A program made the translations under genes and the position numbers. A stretch of 11,041 nt of DNA from Jimgerdemannia flammicorona. Lineage: Eukaryota > Mucoromycota > Endogonomycetes > Endogonales > Endogonaceae. The stretch lies in contig RBNI01006719.1 of assembly GCA_003990745.1 (NCBI GenBank), positions 1 to 11,041 on the forward strand. Direction: 5' to 3'. Shown here piece after piece: positions 1 through 8,629 of this stretch; within the stretch, counting starts at the first letter, position 1; every line of letters starts with the position of its first letter. A model generated the notes under the pieces. It searched no databases. It was not told where the DNA came from and worked only from the letters and a program-made list of their open reading frames with translations.

Positions 1-80
1 GGGGGGGGGTTTGGAAGCGGTAAGCGTGGGAGGACACAGGACGCGACGGACATTGGGGAATGGAATTATCCAGTTCGCAC

Positions 81-206
81 CTGCTTGAAGCTCGGGTTCC
101 GGGTGTATCCGTACTTCTCTGCAGTGTACTGGACCGTCTTTGGGGCGGTAGCATACCGTCGGACCAGACGGTGCGATGTGGTGCGAAAACGGGAGAAGGC
201 GAGCAT
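81..206 (-). CDS. Partial gene, first exon of a probable mitochondrial protein
   Basis: A 42-codon first exon starts at the ATG at 206-204, in a good context (GCC before ATG). It ends at a GT splice donor (GTGCGA, starting at 80), just before an in-frame stop at 68-66. The peptide begins MLAFSRFRTTSHRLVRRYAT: no acidic residue in the first 20, several Arg, Ser and Thr, and an RRYAT cleavage-like site. That is typical of a mitochondrial matrix-targeting presequence. The rest of the exon is basic and Tyr-rich (TAEKYGYTRNPSFKQ). No AG acceptor exists between 80 and the window edge on this strand, although a CTTAC branch-point-like site lies near 28, so the intron probably continues outside. An upstream in-frame ATG at 269 would add a hydrophobic stretch and is less likely. 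I do not recognise the protein family. The gene is divergent from the PP2C gene and probably shares its promoter region. Confidence 0.55.
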
Positions 207-415
207 GGCGACCGAGGTTTGAAGGATAGCAAAAATAACAAAGACGGCTGTGTGTGGGTGTGACATCATGCATCACATACAACGGATTCAAGCTGGTGCC
301 ATTTGATTGGGCAACAGTCTAGGTCACGCTGGTCCGTGGGCGCATACTTACCCCCTAGACCCTTGCTGAGCTCTCTCTCCCTCTCCCACATTTTTTTTTT
401 TTAACAAGCCGTACA
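207..415. promoter_or_regulatory. Divergent intergenic promoter region
   Basis: This 209-bp gap separates the start codons of two divergent genes. It holds an ATTGG at 306-310 (a CCAAT box read on the minus strand), a CT-rich tract at 371-388 and a run of 12 T at 391-402 immediately before the PP2C start. Pyrimidine-rich tracts of this kind are common in core promoters and 5' leaders of highly expressed filamentous fungal genes. No convincing TATA box was seen. The transcription start sites are inferred, not shown. Confidence 0.45.
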
Positions 416-2417
416 ATGGGTCAGACGCTATCAGAGCCTGTCATTGAGAAGCATTCTACTGAGGATGGCGATGACCGTTTGATCTATGCTGCCTCCTCCA
501 TGCAAGGATGGCGTGTCAGTATCCTTTTGACCTCTGTGTGTGGCGTTGCGGGCCAAAACAAAGATCGCCACTGATTCTAGCAAACACGAGGATACTACCT
601 CTCTTGCTCAAATGGAGCGACTCCCGTGAATATACCCACCATGTTTTGCTTTGTTGTGTCCTTAACATCATTCCACCCGAACTCTGCAGGTATGGAAGAC
701 GCCCACACAACTATTTTGAAGTTAGACGGATCGAACGTTGCATTTTTCGCCGTGTACGATGGCCATGGCGGTAAGTACCAGAAATGGGGATTCTGCGTAT
801 AGTGTTTATATTGGTTTACCGATTATCGTATTGTGCTCGCAGATGAGCAAAACGTTAAGACAGGCCGGTAGTTTGGATACGATAGCTTATCCTTGGGGTG
901 CTTCGTTTCTCATAGGCCAAAATGTCGCTAAATACAGCGGAAATCAGCTTCACAAACGTATCGCCGCTGAAGACGCTTTTAAGGAGGGAAAATATCATGT
1001 GGCTATCAAGAATGGGTTCCTGGGCACGGACGCTGATTTGAAACAAGGTAAGGACACCAGTGCAATTTCGACTCCTTTATCAGCGATAGAAACACACGGA
1101 GGATGTATTTTAATCATTTGGGATTACTCGAACTCTGTTATTCGAATTTTTTGGCATGCATCCCATATAAGATCCGGAGTTCGCACACGATCCATCTGGT
1201 TGCACTGCTGTTGCGGCCATCATCGAACCTGGCAAACGTGTACTTGTGGTGAATATCCTATAGTTTTTATATTGAAATGATCGATTGAAGAAGCCTAGGA
1301 TACGCGAGAAAGTTTATGTGTCTGCTCTGTTACTTCTCCATTATCAGGGCAACGCCGGTGACTCTCGTGCTGTAATCAGTGTCAACGGCAAAGTTGAGGC
1401 GCTTTCCCATGATCATAAACCTGTGAATAAGGCCGAGTCACAAAGAATTGTAGCTGCTGGGGGGTTTGTTGAGTTTGGCCGTGTCAACGGTAAGTTTAGC
1501 TTTTATCTCGGTCATTTCAACGGGGAATATCATTACGAGCCATGACTAAAACGAACAACCCATCGTAATGCTCAAATATATATAAAGGGAACCTCGCGCT
1601 ATCTCGTGCTATCGGAGATTTCGAATTCAAACAAAACTTCAACCTGAGCCCAGAGCACCAGATTGTCACCTGTACGCTAAATTTGTTGTTGACGTATTCT
1701 GGGGTCTTGATTTCGACATTTTTGTCCCTCTCTCTAACCACTTGTTGGGAACAATATCTTTGAACCAATTACTCTCCTTAGCGAATCCTGATATTATTGA
1801 GCATAAATTGGGTGAAGATGAAGAGTTCATTGTAATAGCCTGCGATGGTCTGTATTCTTTTACGTCAATATGCCAATCACGCCAGTTACATGAATCCTTA
1901 CCGTTTCCATTTTCCATTAGGTATCTGGGATTGCATGACCTCGCAGGAGGTGGTAGACTTTGTGCGCGTTGGCATCGCTGACAAGAAGTCGCTCAAAGTC
2001 ATATGTGAAGAATTGATGGACCGGTGCCTTGCTCCCGACAGCGAGATTGGTGGTATTGGCTGCGATAACATGACCGTTGTCATTGTCGGCTTGCTGAACA
2101 ATCTGACGAAACAGCAGTGGTATGATAACATTACCAAAAAGTTGCTACAAAGTAGTGCGACGGATCGTCTAGGCAACTTCCTCACTGATAGCAACCGGGA
2201 GTTGGGATCAAAACATGTGACGGGCAACGGGATCACTTCGACTTCGGGCGATCTGAGCGATGCAGTTGATGGTGAAAAAGGAGACAGTAAAAGTGCCCTT
2301 CGAGATACTGTCCAGAATCTCGTAAGCGCCGACGGTGTTGACTCCAAAGATAGCACGGTTTCCGTACCGATTATTTTGCCCCATACATCGAATTCCATTA
2401 CGACAACTGACGGCTAG
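416..2417 (+). CDS. ptc2: Protein phosphatase 2C (PPM family), Ptc2/Ptc3-like, eight exons
   Basis: Mn/Mg-dependent Ser/Thr phosphatase that reverses stress-MAPK and checkpoint-kinase signalling in yeast homologues. Proposed exons: 416-518, 690-770, 916-1047, 1172-1248, 1348-1489, 1588-1671, 1782-1847 and 1921-2417. They sum to 1,182 nt, exactly 394 codons with the stop, and every junction keeps the PP2C frame. Motifs in order: GWRVSMEDAH (31-40), [10 protein letters not shown] (53-62, metal-binding Asp58), [17 protein letters not shown] (132-140), [14 protein letters not shown] (from 180), ACDGIWD (226-232, Asp228) and [12 protein letters not shown] (274-285, Asp277). All three metal-ligand aspartates are present, so the enzyme should be active. 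The start MGQTLSEP has Gly2 and Ser6, fitting N-myristoylation, and yeast Ptc2/3 begin similarly. The C-terminal tail (about 290-393) is Ser/Thr/Asp-rich, poorly conserved and probably disordered. Introns are mostly 72-171 nt with GT-AG ends; the donor at 1848 (GTCTGT) and the acceptor at 1587 (AAAG) are weak, so those two edges are the least certain. Confidence 0.93.
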
Positions 2418-3000
2418 AGTATGTTGTGCTTCGGTGTAGGTACAATTAGTTTTCTGGTTTATCCAGAGCGTTTTCGCTTTAAGGTGTCCCGAGGGAATGC
2501 GTTAATATGTAATGCTATTTTTTCAGTATTTTCCTTTTTTGCACGCTGGGGTGTTATTTTTTTTAGCCCCTGTTCTCCTCCCTCCTTCAAACCACCAGTT
2601 TATATATTACTCGGAGTCACAGCGCTTTTTCATCTTCCTTTCTTGTAAATGGACAATGATATGAATTCAAGTGAAGGGCGAGATTTTTTTTATTTCATTT
2701 TTAATTGTGTCTCGTTATGGTTGAGCTTCCAGATTACTGTGATCGGGTGGATTGTAGTACATCAATAATAGGTATTACTAAGCATTGTTATGTAAAAGTT
2801 ACCATCTTCTGCATGGATCTTGCTTATGCAAGAACAAAGGCTCCATCAAGCAATGTCCAAAGGACGATCTCCCAAGTTCTTTTTTGACAATTGTATGTCT
2901 CTGATCCTGTTCTTGTTCATATTCTTATATCAGCTGTAGGTTTTTGATGTGTATACTTTATTTTGAATAATAATATATTAAAAATAAAAGTACTTTTATT
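2418..3000. other. PP2C 3' flank and transition into AT-rich DNA
   Basis: No supported gene. The first 200-250 bases are T-rich and probably include the PP2C 3' untranslated region; no canonical AATAAA was seen close to the stop. Base composition changes across this stretch. CpG dinucleotides are still present up to about 2,880, and after about 2,940 the sequence becomes almost purely A and T. Short open frames here have no recognisable domain or codon signal. The stretch is best read as the edge between the euchromatic gene block and the decayed block. Confidence 0.5.
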
Positions 3001-3230
3001 ATCAATTGTATAAGATCTGATCTTTTTATTTTATAATTAATTATTTAAAATATCTCAAATAGAGATATAATAATGATATTAAACTTAATATAACTATAGT
3101 AATAGTTAAAATGATAATAATATTTAGTTATTATTAATATTAATATACTTATAAAAAATATATATAGGGTATGCTGCAATAAAACCAGACAAAGTGAACA
3201 TTCAATGTCAATGTTGAAATTATATACATC
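3001..3230. repeat. AT-only low-complexity spacer
   Basis: Long runs of A/T with imperfect TAT, ATT and TAATA repeats, no CpG and very few G or C bases. No gene is visible. It may be the degraded edge of the mobile-element block or an intergenic AT isochore; the sequence does not decide between these. Confidence 0.5.
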
Positions 3231-4400
3231 TCCTTTCTCTACTATCTTACCAGTCACAAGATTTGATAGGTGATCTTCTGAGTCTCCTTTCCCCTATTAT
3301 TACCCCCTCTACCTTGGATTGGTTTGCTATACTGCAAAGACATAGTGGGAGGAGGGCAATAGTGATGAGTTGCTCTTTTAATAGTGTCTGATTAGTATTT
3401 TCTCCACTTTTTTGCAGATTCTGGTGTCTTTAGCTATATCTGGGGTATATCCATTTTGATGCAGTGTCTTCTTTCTTTTGCTATTATCAATATGGTGCTG
3501 TCTTAGTATATTATGAGTTATATAGAGAGTCAGCTGACCTTGAGCATTAAGTATCTAGTATAGGTTACCTACAGGTTCTCAGTACCTATGGTGAGGCCCT
3601 CTAGCTTTAGCAAGCTTTCTGGTAAGTATAGTTCTGACATAGGTGACTGTTTTTCAGGTATTATCAGGATAGGAGGGGAGATGACTATTATAGATAAGAG
3701 GAAGAGCAATTATAGTGAACTAGTAGAGTGTCAGGCTGGGAGCAGTTATTGAGGCTGGGGCAAGTATTGCTTCAGTAGAGTCTTTTGATTGATACAGAGT
3801 GATTAGATAGTAGATATCACTCTTGGCTTCTTTTAGTAATATGTAAGATTGGGCCCTGGTTGTTGGGGGGGATCAGGGGGTCTGAGGCTACCTATTTCAG
3901 ACATCTTGGCTGTACTTAACTGGAACTGAGAGCTGATATAGCAATGTGATCAAGGCCCACAAGCTTGAGTAGTGGGGTATTGAGAGTCTCCTCCTGTCTT
4001 ATATATAAGTTCTCTACTTATCTCATCTGGAAGAACCAGGTTCTACCCACTACAATATACTTTAATAAGAGTTTTTTCTTTACCTATTATTCTCTTTGAG
4101 ATGGCAGGGACTATTCTATTCAGCTCAGATATGGTCTTGTACATATAATGGGGTCTTGGGCATGTGCTTTCAATTGTTAGTATATGGCTGAGGTCTCCCT
4201 AGTGATAGGAAGAGCATGATATACAGAATAAGGTATGGGCCACTATAGGTCCTACTGTACCTGGCATAATTGAGCTGCTAGATAATAGCTAGCCTAGGTT
4301 AATGAGGGGACAGTGCTTGATGAGTGGTAGGGGAGGGTTTTGGCCTATATAGTCTAGGTTCTCTTTTAATAAAAATCTGTAGAACTCTGAGTCTATAAAA
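3231..4400 (-). pseudogene. Decayed, unidentified reading frames (repeat-like block)
   Basis: This block is less AT-rich than its surroundings and has no CpG at all. The minus strand holds long stretches readable in one frame with only scattered stops. One runs from about 4,378 through SKRIIGKEKTLIKVYCSG and LVLPDEISRELIYKTGGD to MSEIGSLRPPDPPNNQG (about 3,850). Another, roughly 3,790-3,390, contains RKLAKARGPHHRY, TLYITHNILRQHHIDNSKRK and KTLHQNGYTPDIAKDTRIC. The stops tend to fall where Gln or Trp would fit. The proline-rich opening of the MSEIGS segment and the basic later segment are compatible with a retrotransposon gag-like or DNA-binding product, but no reverse transcriptase, integrase or DDE motif was seen. 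I do not recognise the family. It could equally be several fragments of different elements. Confidence 0.3.
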
Positions 4401-4401
4401 C

Positions 4402-4419
4402 AAAAAAAAAAAAAAAAAA
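4402..4419 (+). repeat. A18 homopolymer
   Basis: A run of 18 A separates the decayed block on its left from the coiled-coil block on its right. It could be a poly(A) scar of a plus-strand retroposed copy, or simply a microsatellite. No target-site duplication could be confirmed by eye. Confidence 0.6.
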
Positions 4420-4485
4420 TTGATATTGAAATTACTTCTTTATTTTTAATCAAGATTACTTTTTAATCTCAATTTGAGCAGTTAA

Positions 4486-5998
4486 TTAACCATTCTGTGG
4501 TAATTGGGCTTTTAACTTATTAATTTCATTAATTAGCTCTTGTAGGGTGAGTTTTTTTAATCTTTCCACTTTAGCTTCTAACTCTTTTATTCTATTCAAT
4601 AACTCTTGTTTTTGTCTTTTGCTCTACTTTTCAGATTTCTTTTTGAAACTTAGCCACCTCTTCTCTTTCCATTTTGATTGTTCACTCAGCTTCTTTCAAT
4701 TGTTCTTAAAGAGCATTTACTTGCTATTTATAAAAAGCAAATATTCCAGATAAAGAAGTGAGTTCTTTTTCTTCTTTCTCCAATTCCTCTTTATATTTAA
4801 CACAATCACAGATATATTTATTACTGTGAATATCAATATTAGTATCTATTTGTAATCTCTTACACCTCTCATACTTGGGTAATTCATTATTTTCAAAAAG
4901 TTTCCTTATACTCTTCATATATATAATCATTATCAATTAATTTATTTATTAATTTGCTACATATTCTTATTTGATAAATAGCAGGTCTACTTTTCCTACT
5001 AAAACTATGACAATAAGAGCATATTGCTCATTGATTCCATTCCTCTAACTCTAAAACTATATAAAGCAGTTCTTTTATAATTATTTAACTAGAACTTCAA
5101 TTTTAGCTATCATTGTCTCCTTTTGAGACTTAATTTTTTTTTAGAGTTTAACTTTTATTTTTCTTCCTAACTCTTTAAGTTTATTTGGTCTTTTAAATAA
5201 GAGTTTGTTGTTTAAGTATAATTGAAATTCTGCTTTTTCTCTCAATTTTTTTTACTTATCTATTTCCTTCTGAGAGTTTGCTAATAACTCTTTTTATCAT
5301 CTTAATTCTTTTTGCAAATTTTTATTTGCCTTTAATATCTGCTTTGATTTATCTTGGGTTTTTACTAATACTCCCAAAAGTTCATTACCAGTATTTTCTG
5401 ATATTGCTATTTTTTTTGCTAAATCATTTACTTCTATAATCTATAACTTATAAGTTGTTTGCAAATCATTTTGTAAATTCTTTTTTTCTTTCTCATGTTC
5501 AATGTCACTCTCTGACTTTAATCTATAAGCATAATTTGCAGCTTTGATATGGGTTTGATCTTCACTTCAAACATCTCTGAGATCTTTTTATAATTGCTCA
5601 TTAGACTTTTTTCACTCTTCAATTTACTACTTTTGTCTAGTAATTTGATAATCTTGTTCACTTCATTGGAAAATATATTCAGTACAAGTAGAGGCTAATT
5701 CTTTGGAATAATTATAAAACTCTTCTAACATTTCTTCAATTATAATATTGTCAAATCAAACTCATTCAACATCTTTTCTCTATTTGATAGAGTCATTAGG
5801 GTCTTTTGTCTTTCTTAATTTGCCTTTTTCAAATTACTTTTTATTTAATTACTTATATTAAAAAGTATCAGTTTGACCAGTAATTCTTTAGATTTATTGT
5901 TTAAGATCTTTGTTTCTTTCTTTATTACTTTATTAATATTATCAATTTATTCTAATAGATTTTTATTTTCTTCTTTTTGGGCTTCTAAAATATTTACT
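4486..5998 (-). pseudogene. Broken gene for a Lys/Glu-rich coiled-coil protein
   Basis: The minus strand encodes a continuous helical, charged protein pattern across three frame segments. Segment one (about 5,998-5,885) follows directly on the transposase-like frame and contains NILEAQKEENKNLLE. Segment two (about 5,885-4,640) is shifted by one frame and holds, among others, IIEEMLEEFYNYSKEL, YRLKSESDIEHEKEKKNL and CVKYKEELEKEEKEL. Segment three (4,635-4,489) reads KQELLNRIKELEAKVERLKK and LTLQELINEINKLKAQ, and ends at a TAA at 4488-4486. Leucine/isoleucine spacing with alternating K and E suggests coiled coils over most of about 490 codons. Many in-frame TAA and TAG codons sit where Gln would suit a coil, and TGA where Trp would. 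At least two frameshifts are needed. Whether this was a separate gene or a C-terminal extension of the upstream frame is unclear. No enzymatic domain is visible. Confidence 0.5.
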
Positions 5999-6033
5999 AT
6001 AATTTTTTTCTTATTTTTATTCTTTTAATATAC

Positions 6034-7854
6034 TTATATCCTTTTTATGAAGATATATAAATTTATTTTAGCAATATTTGTAAAAGAAATTAATTTTCTT
6101 TTAAATATTTTATTCATTATTATTATAGGTTGGTCTTGAGTAATATCTTTAAATTGATCTCTAACAAATAGGCAAATATTGTAATAGAGGTATTCTTGGT
6201 ATTTCAATTCTATAGGAAGAGGCTTAAATACTGAAAATGACAAAACTTTGACTTTTTCTATAGCTTGACAAGTTGTGGATTTACTAGTCTTCAATAACTT
6301 GAATTCCTGAAAAGGACCACTCATGACTTCTTGGACTTTATTAATAGTGGTGAAAAGAAAATACTGAAACTTTTGCAGACTAGGTAATTTTTTAAAATAG
6401 GTTTCTAGGCTGCTTATGATGTTATAATATTGAAACCCTTCACCATTATAATATTGAGCTTTATTTAGTCTAGTAATACTAGACCTTTTTACAAAATCAA
6501 TGATATGATTTACACAGTTTACCATTGTCTTATGATAAAGCTTTTTGATCAGTCTGAAGCTACCATCACATTTGAATTTGGTATAGCTAGGAACTATGAA
6601 ATTTAACTCAATACTTTCATAATAACTGGCAATTACCAAGTACAGGTAAAATCAAAGAGTGGTATTATTTTTGTTTTGTCTATCTGTATTATTATAAGTG
6701 ATTTTTAAGTACTTTTCACCTTTATTCAATTGCTTAATTCTATCAAAGACTAGACTAAGCATACCATTGGGATCTTTCTTAAGCAATTTATTCTCATCCA
6801 GGATATAGTTAATTTGCTCATATACTGCTTCATTCTGGATACCAAACAAGTGTACTTTGCAAGCACTAAGATAATATACTTTGCCGATTTGTTAATCAGA
6901 ATGAGGAATGTAGACATTTTGGACTCAGTCATAACTATAATAGGTGACAGTATTAATGCTATAGTAAGATATCTTTTCTTTGACCAGTAAATAATTTTGA
7001 TTGACCAGCTTTCTATGTTCTTCTGTCAGTTTGGTATTTCTGTTATAATAATTTTGTTCTAGCTTAGCTTTGGCAAGATGCTCTTTATATCTCTTTAGTA
7101 AATCTTGAGCCTCTTCTTCTTTGTGAGCTTTAAATTACAAGTCATTCCATAATTATTGATAAGTATTGTATAAATCTATTTGGGGGCTTATGATTTGAAT
7201 ATGCAGAGTTAGCTGATGCTATAATTTGCAGAATATATTATATTTGAGAGTATACAAATTACTATATTCTTCTAGGCCAGCTAAAAAGTCATAGTAAATA
7301 GACTTGTAACTCATTTCCACTGGTAGAAAGATAATTAATTAAGTGATCTGATTAATATTTCTGACTAGGCTAGATAAGTTATGAACTTTGGCATAATTTA
7401 GCAAAAAATTCTTGACAGTGGTAGCAACATCAGTATTGATGATCACCTTGGTTTTTTACTGTTATATTTTCTTTACATTACTATGAACTTGTAATAGAAG
7501 ACTATTCTTGAGCAAGTGATTTTGGATATTTTTAAAATAATTACAGCCAATTTTAAATATATTGAGATAAGTTTTTTGACAAAAGAGTATATTATAATTC
7601 TAGTAATAAGTAGTTCTCTTATTGACTTGAGTCTTGTTCTTGAGATATCAACTAGTATTGATTGCTCCTCCATCCATAGATCTGAGTTGGGCCATCAGAG
7701 AGATGTCTTGTTTAAGTTTAGTTAGAGCTTAAAAGTCTTCACACAATTTAGCAAATTCTTCTTTAGGTACTTTGGTGGAGTAACTGCAACCATAGCCAAG
7801 TTTTAGAAAATAGAATATCTTCTCATATTCAGTTAGATCTTTGTCATTTGCCAT
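6034..7854 (-). pseudogene. Transposase-like DUF7869-type protein, decayed
   Basis: From an ATG at 7854 the same frame runs 607 codons to a TAA at 6036-6034 with no indel, but with 12 internal stops (for example codons 42, 69, 85, 131, 133, 172, 212, 234 and 240). The order of elements matches a family I know from fungal and animal genomes with an RNase H/DDE-like core, usually annotated DUF7869. First comes an N-terminal HTH-like part (KNIQNHLLKNSLLLQVHSNV, about 109-127; FLLNYAKVHNL, 150-160). Next is a linker helix, AHKEEEAQDLLKRYKEHLAK. The core follows: KVHLFGIQNEAVYEQINY, then YNNTDRQNKNN (387-397), then SYTKFKCDGSF (424-434). A C-terminal part has FQYYN and FQEFKLLK. Family members usually carry an Asp and a GHT at the core sites that here read Asn388 and Ser-Tyr-Thr. 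Those differences, like the stops, fit C-to-T/G-to-A change. Not functional as written. The family name is from memory; the homology is fairly firm. Confidence 0.72.
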
Positions 7855-8010
7855 ATATATATATTTTATACACAGTTTGTCTGATTTTTTTAAATTTTCC
7901 ACAGCATATTAAAAAATACATAGGCTTTATATTTTTATTTTTTTTCCTTGATTCTTCAGAAATCTCTAGTAATTCTCACTTCTTAGAATTTAATTCCTAC
8001 TGACTTCATC
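7855..8010. other. AT-rich spacer upstream of the transposase-like frame
   Basis: This short spacer contains a (TA)n run at about 7853-7866 directly before the ATG of the transposase-like frame, and poly-A/poly-T tracts. It would be the promoter side of that frame. No defined motif or terminal repeat could be identified. Confidence 0.35.
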
Positions 8011-8607
8011 CTAAAATATCTTTTGGTAAGATGGATTTATACTTCTATTAGAACTGACATATGATTGTTGGTAAATTTCATAGATAATCATCTCTTTATT
8101 CAAATATTTTTGAATGGTTTTGATGTCAGATACTTTGAAAATATATGGAGCAATTTTCTTGCCTTGCACTTTTTTCAAGATGCTTCTGATAGTACTATAG
8201 TTTTTCAGTTCTATTGTGGATTTGATGTAAATTAGTTTCATGTTGATATTTTATATAGAGATAATCTTGTATAGTTCACAAGTTTCTTCGAATGAGTTTA
8301 AGAATTCAAAAGAACCATCTCTTCCTCAAGAGAGCATTGTAGTATCAACCAATCTTTGTTTCACAAAATGAACTATGACTGAAACTAGAGTAAAGAAAGT
8401 AACCTGACTGTATAGGAGAAAAAATTAAAGGAAATAGCCATCAAAGCATTCTGTATTTTTATTATAATCGAATTTCAAAGCAAGTAATATATTTACAAAG
8501 ATACCATCAATATTGTCAACTTCTCTGCAACTTTCACCTATATTTATCCATTGCTCTATATTCTTGATGAATGCCAAGAATGTATGAACAGTTTATATTG
8601 ACCATCA
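8011..8607 (-). pseudogene. Unidentified decayed gene, single frame with five stops
   Basis: One frame spans 199 codons without an indel. It is interrupted by TGA/TAA codons near 8605, 8595, 8428, 8328 and 8252 and ends at a TAG at 8013-8011. Readable parts include TVHTFLAFIKNIEQWINIGE, VDNIDGIFVNILLALKFDYN, GRDGSFEFLNSFEETCELYK and, at the C-terminal end, KKVQGKKIAPYIFKVSDIK. Composition is that of a soluble alpha/beta protein apart from a hydrophobic stretch (FFLLYSQVTFFTLVSVIVHF), which could be a membrane helix or an intron read through. I do not recognise a family. It lies between the Crinkler and the transposase-like pseudogenes in the same orientation, and may be a cargo or accessory gene of the same element. 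A gag-like protein is possible but unsupported. Confidence 0.4.
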
Positions 8608-8629
8608 ATTCATTTTACCTATAGACCTG

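Noticed and set aside
1898..2398. A 166-codon minus-strand open frame.
   Set aside because: It is antisense to the last exon of the PP2C gene, which has strong family motifs.
2421..2887. Two short plus-strand open frames after the PP2C stop.
   Set aside because: They sit in the T-rich 3' flank and show no motif, splice structure or codon bias.
3045..3257. A 70-codon minus-strand open frame.
   Set aside because: Its composition is that of AT-only low-complexity DNA (runs of Ile, Tyr, Asn), with no domain or start context.
7473..7725. Overlapping open frames of 66 and 69 codons on opposite strands.
   Set aside because: Both are off-frame shadows of the transposase-like frame, which gives family-like sequence through this interval.
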